NCBI RefSeq assembly: GCF_037038585.1
Contig: NC_092521.1
Coordinates: 51,220,398 to 51,284,397 of the forward strand
DNA from: Patagioenas fasciata
Taxonomy: Eukaryota; Chordata; Aves; Columbiformes; Columbidae
DNA: 64,000 nucleotides
Direction: 5' to 3'
Below are positions 26,721 through 37,105 of the stretch, in pieces. The notes below the pieces were generated by a model. The model saw only the letters and a list, made by a program, of their open reading frames with translations, was not told the DNA's origin and did not search any database. A program made the position numbers and the translations under genes. Each line of letters begins with the position of its first letter. Position 1 is the stretch's first letter.

Positions 26721-26951
26721 CTCTGAACGCGCCCCCTCCCCCCGCGCCGCCACGGCTGTTTGGCGCGCGCCGCCCACTCGCTCCCGCCGCCGCCGCCCCT
26801 CCCGCCCTCCCAAGTCTCGAGGGCGCGGCGCGAGCACGCCCCCTCCGACCGTTGAGCGGCGGCGCGGCGGGTGAAAGGGGAGCGGCGGCCGCACGCGCCC
26901 CCGCCCCGCGCGCATACCTTGTGCCTCCCTCCCCTCCCTGAGCCGTTCCTT

Positions 26952-26964
26952 CCGCGCATGCGTC
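26952..26964 (+). promoter_or_regulatory. NRF1-type site in core promoter
   Basis: ccgcgcatgcgtc closely fits the palindromic NRF1 consensus (GCGCATGCGC). NRF1 sites usually sit within about 100 bp of the start site in CpG-island promoters, which suggests initiation around 26,950-27,000. This is inference from motif only. Confidence 0.6.
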
Positions 26965-27022
26965 CTGCGCCCCTGTCCCAGCCGCCTCTTCCCCCCCAGA
27001 CTGTTCAAACAGGAAGGCGGAC

Positions 27023-27073
27023 ATGTTGGTGTCTTTCGCAGGTTTCCCCATAGCCGCCGCGGCCGGACCTTAA
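27023..27073 (+). promoter_or_regulatory. Upstream ORF 1 (16 codons)
   Basis: ATG to TAA within the probable leader, MLVSFAGFPIAAAAGP, with G at -3 and T at +4, an intermediate start context. If transcribed it would be the most 5' of the upstream ORFs. Confidence 0.4.
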
Positions 27074-27276
27074 ACTCTCCCCTCCCCTTAAGCCACCTCC
27101 TTCCCTCCTCCTTCTCACGCCTCAACCTCAGGTCGGTCCTGAAGTGGTTCGGGCTGCTGTCCCGTCCGTGAGGCAGAGGAGCGGGCGAGGGGCGGGAGCG
27201 GAGCCGGCGTTGGCAGCGGTGGGAGGCAGCGAGGAGCTACCGGCGGCCGCGCAGCGAGGAGGAGAGAGGAAGAAAG

Positions 27277-27303
27277 ATGCTGTTGCAGTCTCTCCGCCGT
27301 TGA
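27277..27303 (+). promoter_or_regulatory. Upstream ORF 2 (8 codons)
   Basis: MLLQSLRR then TGA, with A at -3 (aagATGc), a good start context. Contained wholly in the probable 5' leader. Confidence 0.4.
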
Positions 27304-27455
27304 AGTGACTTGCCCCCTGCCCGCGGGGATCACTCGCAGTGGGGGCCGGGCCGGCCTGTGCTCGCAGCTGGCAGCCCTGCGCTGCCCGCCCGCCCGCAGC
27401 AGGCAGAGGGGCAGCCGCTCCCCCCGGCCCGCCTGGGCTCCCTCGCCCTGTGCCT

Positions 27456-27482
27456 ATGGAAGGACCAACCCCACGACGCTGA
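27456..27482 (+). promoter_or_regulatory. Upstream ORF 3 (8 codons)
   Basis: MEGPTPRR then TGA. The start has G at +4 but C at -3, a moderate to weak context. Confidence 0.35.
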
Positions 27483-27710
27483 GACACGCCGCCGAGAGGA
27501 TTTTCCTACGGCTTGATTTTTATTTACTCTCACTTTTGCCTTGTTGGTGTGACTGCAGGTTTTTTTCCTCTCGTTTTTGCTTTTTCTTGTGATTTTCCGG
27601 GAAGAAAGCTACGCTTCGGAACGTGGCACCGGCCCGCCGCCGTCGCTCCTGCAGGGCGAGGAGGAGGAACCGCTACGCTGGCTCCTAGGGCGGCTTCCCC
27701 GGCTGGGAAA

Positions 27711-27782
27711 ATGAGGTTGCTGAGACGCAGGGGCCCGAGCAGAGGAGGGAGAGAGAGGAAACCTGCTGCTGCAGGGCTGTGA
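27711..27782 (+). promoter_or_regulatory. Upstream ORF 4 (23 codons, Arg-rich)
   Basis: A 23-codon frame beginning MRLLRRRGPSRGG and ending in alanine, glycine, leucine before TGA. A stands at -3 (aaaATGa). It is the last ATG before the ROCK1 start, 324 bases upstream of it, leaving room for reinitiation. Arginine-rich upstream peptides may simply reflect GC-rich codons. Confidence 0.45.
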
Positions 27783-28106
27783 GCAGCCCAGGAAAGTGCG
27801 TGCGTGCGTGGAGGAGGGGGGAGAAGCAGCCTCGTCCCCCCCGCCACGGCCGCGAACTCTTCGGTTTTCTGTCCCCTTGGCGGGGCAGCGTGGGGGATTT
27901 GCCTCAGAGACTTCTGTGATTGAAGGGATTTTGCAGGAAGCGGTCCTCAGCCTGGTATAGGCTGTGTGGTTTCTCTTTTGTGCTCGCTTGTTCCTGTTTT
28001 TTTGGTGTGTGTGTGTGGTTTGGTTTTTTTTTTTTTTTTTACATTTTCATTATTTTTAACCTAACTTTGCTCTGGAATAAGGGAAACTTTTTTTATCTCC
28101 GAAAAC

Positions 28107-28199
28107 ATGTCGACGGGAGAAAGTTTTGAGTCTCGGTTTGAAAAAATCGACGTGACTTTGAAGGACCCCAAATCCGAAGTGAACGTGGACTGTTTGCTG
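28107..28199 (+). CDS. ROCK1: ROCK1 coding exon 1 (residues 1-31)
   Basis: First coding exon of Rho-associated protein kinase 1, the serine/threonine kinase activated by RhoA-GTP that phosphorylates myosin phosphatase subunit MYPT1, myosin light chain and LIM kinases to drive actomyosin contraction. The peptide begins MSTGESFESRFEKID and ends DPKSEVNVDCLL, clearly ROCK1 and not ROCK2, whose N-terminus is longer and proline-rich. The start is chosen because it gives the family N-terminus and has A at -3 (aacATGt). The exon ends after a complete codon (phase 0) at donor GTGAGT (28,200). Against human ROCK1 as I remember it, residues 5, 9, 14, 16, 17, 19 and 27 differ, a more variable tip than exons 2 and 3. 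The CDS continues at 59,868. Confidence 0.97.
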
Positions 28200-29687
28200 G
28201 TGAGTAGGGAGCGCCGATGGGCCCCCGGTCTCGTCTCCCCGAATTTCTTACCCTGTGGGACCGAATCTCGCACTCACGGCTGAGTCACCACCCTCCCTAA
28301 CTCCGCACCAGTGTTTTGTTTACTCAGTGTTGAGCTGAGGGTGCGTGAATGTCTCTGTGCAGGGAGAACGGCTTTCATGCCAAGGAGGCGCCCGCCCGGT
28401 CCTGCCCCAGACTTGTCATCTCTCTTGCTTCGTGCACCTTTCTTTTCTTCACCGACTGTCCTGAGGGCGGTGGGCACTTTGTACAAAGGCATAATTCGTC
28501 AGTGTCAGGCCTGTGTGTGAGCAGGAGACTGTAAATAGCTTTGATATACTAATTCCCTCTTCAACAACGTGGTTTTTTTTTTTTTTTTGAGAGTGAGGTT
28601 CTCTTATGGCGTGGTTGGGCAATGCAGCACTTATTTCAGCCTGTTTAACGTGGACGTTTGCAAATGCGAACTAATGATGTGTAAAACAGAGCTCTGAGAT
28701 TAATATGCCCTTACAGGTGGGGAAGTAGTCATGGCAGGGGTTCAAATGCATTTCAAACTAGTTGGTGTGCTAGGCCTGCGATACAGGGCTGCTTGCTTAT
28801 TGCTTCTCTGCTTTACCGTACCTAATGGTTCAGCAGATCTCTCCGGTGCTGTCAGTGTTATAATTGCATCATAAGAAAGCAAACCATAACACTTCCTGAC
28901 ATAAACCCAACATCATTTGGTAGTTGCTTGACGAAAGTAGATGATGTTTGGGTTCTGATTATCGAAAGTATGTCAACAAAGTGTATGCCAAATCCAACCA
29001 ATCTATTTGGGATGTAGCTGGGTACTTAGGTAAGCCTAGAGATACCCTTAAATAGTAGCAAATTGTAATTTGTACTTTTATGCTGAAGTAGAGAATTTAT
29101 TTTCTTTGTAACAAGTGATAAAAGTTTTTTGGGTGGTTGTTGTTTTTTTTTCTGGCTTTGTCAGGAGGATAAATGAATTGAATTTGTTGCTAGCATGAAC
29201 TCTGACATTTGAGGCTGGGGGAAGGGAGGTGTGGGGGTGGAGGTAGCTCTTAAATAGTCTGCCTTCATCTTCTGCTGCACGGCTCTTGCCAGGAAGCTTG
29301 CTTGAGCGCAAGGCAGTGGAGAAATGAAAATAATCTAATGAAAGAATTTGTAAAAGTTCATGATATTGTGTGCTCTGTTTAGCTTATTACTGATTTGTGA
29401 GCTTCTGAAGTGTTGACAGATCAAACTTACATCCCTGAATAAAAGCAGAGCCTTGTGCATATTGTTGCTACAGGGGAAAATAGCACTGCATCTTCCAGTT
29501 AACGTACTTCTTTTGATCTAGTTTACCTATTTGTCGTCTTAGAACCATGGTGAAGGTGAAGAGCTCTGATGTGTAGGATATATTGTGTCAGTTTCGACAA
29601 TTCAAGACTACTGTCAAATCCTACTTTTTACACCCAGCTTCTATTGATAGATTTCAAGTATGTAGATCCAGTTAAGAGTCCAGAGGT

Positions 29688-29775
29688 TGGTTGGTTTGTG
29701 GTGGTGGTGGTGTTTGTTTGGTTGTTGTTGGTGGTGTGTTTGTGTGTGTGTGGTTGTGTGTTTTTTTTTTTTTTT
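29688..29775 (+). repeat. G/T-rich low-complexity tract
   Basis: Almost pure G and T on the sense strand: GGT/GTT units, then TG repeats, then a run of about 15 T. Confidence 0.9.
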
Positions 29776-30192
29776 ACATTAACCATAATTCAATTTGCTA
29801 GTATGTGCTTTAATGCTGACCATACTATGGGGACCTTCCTGCAGTGATAGTAAGGAGGCTGCAGGTATCAAACATGTAGTTGATAGTATCTTTAACTCTA
29901 TTCCTTCACATTTTAATCAGTTTATGGATTTGTCCCTTTTCGGTTATCTTAATCGTGATTTGGAGCTAAGCTGTAGTTAGTTTGGGAATCAACTTGTTGG
30001 GATGCTTCCTGTCATGCTTGTTGTAAAGTTTTGGAACATATGTTTGCATCTCAGATCTTAAGAATATCCTTTAAAGTGTGAATTTTTTAGGAATCTTCTG
30101 AGATTTTGGGGCATACCTTTGCGTTTTCTTTAAAATCAGCTTCTTATGGTATATTAATCAGAATTATGTTATCATGGGTGTTGTGTTTTGGT

Positions 30193-30193
<1 letters not shown>

Positions 30194-30224
<31 letters not shown>
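30194..30224 (+). repeat. T31 homopolymer
   Basis: Thirty-one consecutive T on the sense strand. Length is likely variable or mis-assembled. Confidence 0.95.
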
Positions 30225-30227
<3 letters not shown>

Positions 30228-32779
30228 AGGCCCAGTTACAGATACTGTTCTTTTAAACTAGTACCAATTCAAAAAGGAAGTACTTATGAAGACATCAGCT
30301 GGCTGTTTAACTTCTTCCGTGTTTGGTCACTATATCGGTCTCTCTGTTGGCTGGGCTTGTGTTTCATCTCTCTCATCTGGAGTTGATTCTTGAACTCTTC
30401 TATAGAATTTAAGTATCATAACCCTTTCTAAAGACTTTAAATATTTTACACCCATTCTTAGTGTGACAATTCACACTACAAGCATCATTCTTGGCCCAAG
30501 GTATTATATTATTGATATATCAAAAGCTTCATAATATATGTAGTTATTTTTTTAAGGAAGAAATGCTGAGGTGTGGGTGTAATTGTTATACACTTAAAAT
30601 CACTTCTAAGATGTACACCCTGTTGCCCTCTCCCCAGCCCCTGTTTGAAGAGGGAAATTTGTCAGTCTCTAGGTCTGGTACACTTAAAAAGATCTATATT
30701 TTGTGATCAGACTCAATACAAATGAAAACATCCTTTTTTTTTTAAATAAAACATTTAAAATCTAAAATCTTTTTTTTCCCTTTGATTAAAGTTGTGAATT
30801 GATATTATTTTTAATAATTTTCACTTTTCCTGTGCAAAGGTGTTAGCTAACTGTGTGTATCTGAGTGGTAATATATTAATAACTGATACACAGCCACATT
30901 AAATTCAGCATCTGATATTGTATATGTGTAGGCTTAAAATGCTGGAGTTCCTTTAGTTTCAAGAAAAGCCTTTTGGCTGTGTGAAGAAAAGTCTCAGCAA
31001 TGCCCTTAGCTTCTCTTACTATGTTTTTATCCTCTTTAGCTTTAATTCGTTTTGCTTCTATTCTTACTCTTTTTCCCCATCAGTTTGTAGCCCCTGTAGA
31101 CTAAAAGGCAAGCGTGGAGTAACCTTTAAATCAGTCTTGTAACCGTTTTGTAAGTGCCATAAGCTAGGTTCTGTGTGCTAGAAAGATTCTAAATTTGTAT
31201 GTGAAGTAGAATGAAAACCCTAAGAAAAGGGAGAGGGCTAATACAAAGGAAGGCATGTTACTGTTTCAGGAAGGTGTGGGAGAAGAGTGCTGACAACAGA
31301 GCAGGCGGAAGAGACACACTGAGGACTATGCAACTCCAAATGCTGCAGGAAGGAAATTCATAAACCTGAGGTGCAGGAGAGAGATGTGTTTATTTTTCCT
31401 GTTTTCTCTTATGCAACTGTAATAAAAAGAGTAAGAAAACTGACTAAGTTCCAACTGACTGTAACTAATTATTTTTTTTTTTTTTTCCTTTGGGGCTTCC
31501 ATGCACTTGTTTCAGTACTAGGCTGGGAAATCATAGATAGGTTGCCTTTTTTGAAGAGCCATGAAAAGACCGAAGCCTAAGTTCTGTGTAAAGTAGGTGC
31601 CACAGGGTAATGTAGTGCTTTTTCTCAAAAAATCAGGTACTAGGAGTCCTATAATCCTAAAAAGATCTAGTAAGACTCTGTTAGGTAGTCACACTCTAGG
31701 GTGTGCAATGATCCAGATACTGGTGAATACCATAGGCGTGCTAAGTAGAGCCAAAGGCGATGTAAGTAACTAGCTATTAACTTGAGCTTAGTGTATCATT
31801 AATGATGTTGGGTAAAGTCGTATTCAATGAACATACTTCTACAACAATTTTGGAATAAACCAGATTTCTTTTTCCTCTGTTTCTCACTAAATCCTTGGTG
31901 TTTATGGGCTTCTAGTTTTTGGAGAGTGGGGAGGGAGGGCTGTAACAGGTAAATGGATGCGAGACATTTTGACCTGAACCTGCCTATGCTTTTGATTCAA
32001 AAATAGCTAGTAAATTTTAATGAAATGGCTTTTTGATGCTCTCTCTGCTCTGATTCTAACTCAAAAAGAATTTTTTCATGTTTTATGTAGATACTTGAGT
32101 AACTCAGTTATTCAAGTACTTAGTCAATTACCTGAGTGGTTAATTATTTTTTTTAACTAAAGACTCTTGATGGTTTTAAATCTTCAAAGATATGAAATGT
32201 TTCACTTGTTCAGCAATTTGGCTTCAAATTAGCTGACAACAGTAAACATTGTGTATGACAAACTTGTTTTATGTAGTCTCAAGAGGCTTTTGTTTTGGTT
32301 GCACCAAAAATACATAGCTACAGAGTGTGATTTCACCTGTTTTTCTGCTGTCTGTTTCATTTCAGCTTTGCACAGGAAAAGGTGAAATGATATTATCTTT
32401 GTGATAGGAGTTCTGAATCTTTATTGTCACTAGACTTCTGAAGACCTTGTCGTTAGGGATTTGGTAAATAAAGAAATAAAGAATATAACTAGAAGTACCT
32501 AACTTCCAAAGTTCTTATCTATCAAAATAACTGTCAAAAAATCAACTTCGCTGAAACCACATTAACTCTTAGAATTTGAGTGATAAAATGTTAGAGAAAC
32601 TTGGTATCTGAGAAACTTATGCATTTACCTATGAAGCTCATGTATAGAAAAAAGCGGAGTTGGAACGTTTGCAGATTGTCAGCTTTGAAAAGCTATAAGT
32701 TGTCTGGGAGTGGTTCAAAGTAAGGGGAAATGTCATGGTTGACTAAATCTCCTTGGATGTGTTTCTACCATGCTTAAGA

Positions 32780-33217
32780 TCCAAGTGCAAGGTCCGTTGT
32801 TTGGGTTGGGGCAGTCACCAGTATCAGTACAGATTGGGCATGGAATGGATTGAGAGCAGCCCTGTGGATAAGATCTTAGGGATATTTGGAGGGAATATCT
32901 GAATAGCTCTCTTTTGACAGAGAGGCTTTTTACCAGAGCCTGTAGTTACAGGACAAGGGGCAATGGTTTTAAACTGAAAGATAATAGACTTAGGTTGGAC
33001 ATAAGGATGAAGTTTTTTACCGCAGGGTTGGTAAGATGCTGAAAGAGGTTGTCCACAGAGGTTATGGATGGCTCATCACTGGAAGTGTTCAAGGCCAGAC
33101 TGGCTGGGACTTTGAGCAGCTTGGTCTAGGAGAAGGTGTCCCTGCCCATGGCAGGAAGGTTGGAACTAGGTGATATTTAAGGGTCCCTTCCAGCTCAAAT
33201 GATTCTGTGATTCTGTA
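32780..33217 (+). mobile_element. CR1 LINE fragment with internal deletion
   Basis: A sense CR1 3' part. The left piece (caagtgcaaggtcc, gggttggggcag, gattgagagcagccctg) and the right piece (ggacaaggggcaatggtttt through gattctgtgattctgt) are both CR1 ORF2-tail and 3'-end sequence. The ORF2 sequence normally between them is missing around 32,880-32,925. Frames are broken. Confidence 0.88.
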
Positions 33218-35589
33218 GTTATATATAAAATAAAACATCTGGCTGACCTAGAAATATAATTCTGTGTCTTCAAGTTACCACGTCCAAGCTTTATATGCAA
33301 AACTGATTATGTTTGCAGATTAATATTACCTGATCATCACTGAGAACTATGAAATGTACAGGTTGTTGTGAAATTAATGATAAAATAGGTAACTTGGTGT
33401 ATTAAAGGTAAAATGCAACTGTAAGACGCCTTTGTAAATGCAAGAAGTTGGTGCATTCTCATTTCAGGTTGCACTTCTTTAGAAGAATTTTGTAATATTA
33501 CGTAAGCTTCTAGAAAGTTAACAGTAGAGATGGTGGGACTGTCAAAATGTTAGCATCTGATTCACAGTGTATAGTAGGTTTTATACAGAAATAACAGTTA
33601 ACTTAGCCGATTCTTCTGCTCATAAAACTAGAGGCTATAGGAATGTAATTTATTTTTCCTATAAAAATTTTTAATCACTGATGATAATAGAGAGTTGATG
33701 TTAAGACACGTTTCAACGAGAGGAATAAAAAACACAACTGAAACCCTGTACTAGATTATAAATGCTCTTATCAAGTAAAAATATTTGTAAACAACGTTGT
33801 CTTTCCTGGCAACTGTGGAGTGTTCTAGTTTTGTGGTAGTGGGAAGGAAGAGGGAAACACCTGGAATTTGTTTGCAGGACAAATTGAAAATCAACCTGCT
33901 GGTCTGTAAATCTTGGAGGACAATTACAGCTTCAGGAGCCACTCATTGAGAACTTAAAAAATATTTAGAAACAGTGTGAGCAGATGATATTGGTAGCCTC
34001 ACAGTTGGTGTTAGCAGAATTCCCTAGGACATACTGTAGTACTACATAAAAATAAAAAGCTTTTTCAGGTCTCTTAGCAAGTAATACTGAGATGTTTGTC
34101 TCGATACAGGATGTTTATCTTGAATTTGAGAGGTTCTAAAACATGTAATTAAAACCTTTTTTTTGTATGTTTCTCGATGCTTTTTATTGAAATTCCTTTG
34201 TCAACAAGAAATTGCAGTTCCAAGTGGAGATGCTGAAAAAACTGAACTTCCTTCTTTGACAACAAAATTAGAGAATGGCTGAAAATTATTCCGTCTTTAC
34301 CTTAATTTGTCTAGTCATTCAAGCAGCAGTAAAGGCAGAAGGCTGATGAGTCAATATTGGTAAAACTGTAAGCACTATGCAGACATCCAGTTATAGTTCC
34401 TTTAAAACAAATGCAGATAATACCATCTTTTAGCTTTCTGAGTAGCCTGCTGAAATAGACATCCGAATTAACAGTGGTTGAACAAGAGCTAAAACTTGAT
34501 CTTTGTGTAGAAATGTGGTTTGGAGCTCTCCTTGTCTATAGTGTTCTGCTCTACTCAGTCAATTTGATCTCCTGTAGTGTAATCTTCAGTCAAGTTTCTT
34601 CTTGGGCTTTTCAGTATTGGTGGACATCCAAACAACATCAGCAGAGTATAACATGATGTCGTGTATCTTCAGTTACAGCAGTCTAGAGGCTGTCTAGGCA
34701 AGCAGCACTTGCTTGGTCCGGTTAGTTACCTACCCTGCTAAGGGAGAACTAGCACAGGCTCAGTACCAGGTTCTAACTAGAGTACAGGTCAAAGTCTGTT
34801 CTGATACTTGTAAAGGATTGGCTTTAACTAACTGAAAGATTGCCACTCCCTGTCAATATTTATACCATACAGACTGTCATGGGGACAGTACCTAAGATCT
34901 TTTTATTAATAGGTCCTAATTTAAATCCAGCTGCTGATTTCTTTATTTTAGCTTTCCCTCTTAAATTTCTCATGTGTGTTCATTTTCCTGTTTCTTTTAT
35001 GAAGTTGAGAAATACGTGGAAGTTTTCTTGTGTGTGGTTTTTTTTTTTTCGTGGTCAGAGATGATGCAAAGACCTGATGCTTTGAAACCTCTGTAGAAAA
35101 CAGTATACAAACTAAGCCTTTATTTTGGGCTGTAGGTTGTAACTACCTAAATGTGCTTCTAGTTTGTGTGTCTGGGCTATAGAACTTATGATTGATCTAG
35201 AAACACAAATGGAGTATGTACTTTTTTCTCTGAAGATTTTCATGAGTTATAATATTAATTTAAAAATATAACTAAGAAATCCTTGAATTCCAGTAGTTAT
35301 ACAAATATTGAGTAACTGTGTCTTTATCTTTTTTCTCTTAAAAGCTCCATAGTATCCAGATAGCGCTGCATTGCATTCATATGTATTAAATTCCAAGGTA
35401 TGAATATGTTCAGAGGAAAACTGATACTTCCTGGTAAAGTCTATTGATGTTAGATATCTACCTCTAAAATGTAGTAATGAAAGATAGCAATTTTTCTGTG
35501 TAGTCACTGACTGCTCTGAAAATGTTGTTTGTGTGGAGTCTTGGCTTTCTTAGCCATTATTTGCTAAAAAAGAAAAGCCCAGACTACCC

Positions 35590-35957
35590 AAAATTAAGTA
35601 TGTCATCTGAAATGCACCTTCCAAAGAAGAAGAGGCCAGAAGCTTCTCCTGAAATCTGGAGATTTCAACTAGCAAATTTTTTCCCTGTTTCATGACTGGG
35701 GAAGTTGCATTTCTCAGAAGATGGTTAGTACAACTTGTATTTTAGCTGTAATGGTCATTTAAAATGGGAACACGTGAAAGAAGGATGGTTCGTGCTGCCC
35801 ACTGATGCTATGCTTGCTATTCCAAGAAAATCAAGATATTGAGATAAAATTAGTTTCTTTATGTCCATATTTTGATTAGAAGCTTCTAAAGAAAACTCAA
35901 ATTAGTTTCTTCTGTCTAAATCAGTTAGTTTGGAAGATGATTTGGATGTCTGACTTT
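35590..35957 (+). repeat. Block X, left copy (inversion breakpoint duplicate)
   Basis: Its reverse complement is present at 41,323-41,693 with high identity (roughly 90% or more by eye). Shared landmarks are attaagta at the start, aggccagaagcttctcctga, gaacacgtgaaagaaggatg and ggaagatgattt near the end. A T-run of about 13 bases (35,955-35,967) separates it from block Y. Confidence 0.93.
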
Positions 35958-35970
35958 TTTTTTTTTTCTC

Positions 35971-36281
35971 AGCTATGGCTGAGAAAGCAATTTGTACATA
36001 TAGTATCTGTAATTACTGTGTGCTTAACAAGCACTGCTGCAAACACATAGTTGTGCTGATTCAAGAACCTGACTGATGCCTTGAAACCAAAGCTAAAAAA
36101 AGACAAAAAGGGGAAAACAATGAGTGAAACACTGTACAGGTATTTTCTCAAAAGCTGGAGAATCACAGAACTGTAGAACAACCCAGATTGAAAGGGACTT
36201 CAGAAGGTCATCTGGTCCAACCCTCCATGGGAAAGGGAGCCTCCATGAGGCTATCTTGAAAACCTCCAGTAATGGGGACTC
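35971..36281 (+). repeat. Block Y, left copy (inversion breakpoint duplicate)
   Basis: Its reverse complement is at 41,694-42,006 with only scattered mismatches (by eye about 95% or better). It runs from agctatggctgagaaagc to cagtaatggggactc. The last ~120 bases are the 3' end of a CR1 element that continues beyond the block to about 37,105. Confidence 0.95.
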
Positions 36282-37105
36282 CACTGTGTCTCTCGAAAGA
36301 TTGTTACAGGGACTGATGGTTCTCATTGTAAATAACTTATTTCTTATATAGATACAAAGCTCTCCCTGTGCAACCTGTACTCAATTACCATTGTCTTCTC
36401 CATGTGGCTCCTTGTGTAAAGACAACCTCTATCCCCTTTGTAGCTGCCTTTTAAGTCCTGGAATATTGCGATGAGGTCCCCCTTGAGCCTTTCTCTTCAC
36501 CAGGAAGACTACTTCAGTATTCCCTCACAGGGCAGGTTCTCCAGCCCTTTGATCTTTGTGACCCTCCGTCAGACTCTCTCCACTCTCTGTGTCTTTGTTG
36601 AATTGTGGGGACCAGAACTCCACTCCAGATGCAGCCTGACCAGCACTGAGTTGAATGATGACATCTTCATATCTGCTAGTAATGCTCCTGGGAATGCAGT
36701 CCAGGATCCAGTTTGCCTTTGGTGCTGCTGCAGTGCTTTGCTGTCTCATGTCCAGCTTGTTGACCACCAGGAACCTCAAGTTCTTTTAGCAAGGCTGCTC
36801 CCCAGCCACACAGATCCAAGTCTGTATGTACTACGTTCTTTGGTTATGTTGTCCCAGATGCAAGACTGTGCACTTGGCTTTGGTAAACTTCATAGTGTTC
36901 TTACTTACTGTTTGAACCTGCCCAGATCTCTCTGTAAGATGACTCTCCCTTCTGATGTGTCTACCTCACCACCCAGTTTAGTGTCATCAGCAAACTTGGT
37001 GAGGGTACTTTCAATCCCGTCATCTAGCACATTTATGAACATGTTGAACAGTGTCCACTATCCACACATGGAAGACCCCACTTGTGACAGGCTGACAGCC
37101 TGAAT
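36161..37105 (-). mobile_element. CR1 LINE, ~945 bp 3' portion
   Basis: An antisense CR1: reversed 3' end (aatcacagaactgtagaac, catctggtccaaccctcc) followed by a long stretch of reversed ORF2 tail, recognisable by ctccagccctttgatctttg, gtccaggatccagtttgcc and gtgtcatcagcaaacttggt. The reading frame is broken. Its first ~120 bases fall in duplicated block Y, so the element was present before the rearrangement and was cut by it. Confidence 0.92.

Larger units (their letters stand above)
26080..27900 (+). promoter_or_regulatory. ROCK1: CpG island promoter of ROCK1
   Basis: About 1.8 kb extremely rich in G, C and CpG, in contrast to AT-rich sequence on both sides. It ends about 200 bp before the ROCK1 start codon, so it is the promoter and most of the 5' leader. 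There is no TATA box in a believable position, many GC boxes are present, and an NRF1-type site lies at 26,952-26,964. This fits a dispersed, housekeeping-type promoter. The exact start site cannot be read from sequence. The island extends about 0.9 kb upstream of the NRF1 site, so a divergent non-coding transcript is possible. Confidence 0.9.
27000..28106 (+). promoter_or_regulatory. ROCK1: Probable ROCK1 5' leader
   Basis: The GC-rich stretch between the probable start region and the ATG. The block aacaggaaggcggacat (27,008-27,024) looks, from memory, like a conserved part of the mammalian ROCK1 leader, which would place the start site upstream of it. The last 110 bases switch to a T/G-rich tract (27,996-28,040) and AT-rich sequence. 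A leader of about 1.1 kb would be long but plausible for ROCK1. A leader intron cannot be excluded without RNA data. Confidence 0.6.

Noticed and set aside
26189-26941. 250-codon open frame through the CpG island and overlapping frames on the opposite strand
   Set aside because: GC-rich DNA lacks stop codons in all frames. The translations are low-complexity Ala/Pro/Arg/Gly, and the region is promoter.
28041-28080. Possible splice acceptor just before the ROCK1 ATG (T-run, ctaac, then ggaataag)
   Set aside because: The AG is far from the T-run and lacks a pyrimidine stretch directly before it. It may be plain leader sequence; RNA data would decide.
36471-37103. 210-codon plus-strand open frame
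   Set aside because: It is the antisense of CR1 ORF2 sequence, not a host gene.
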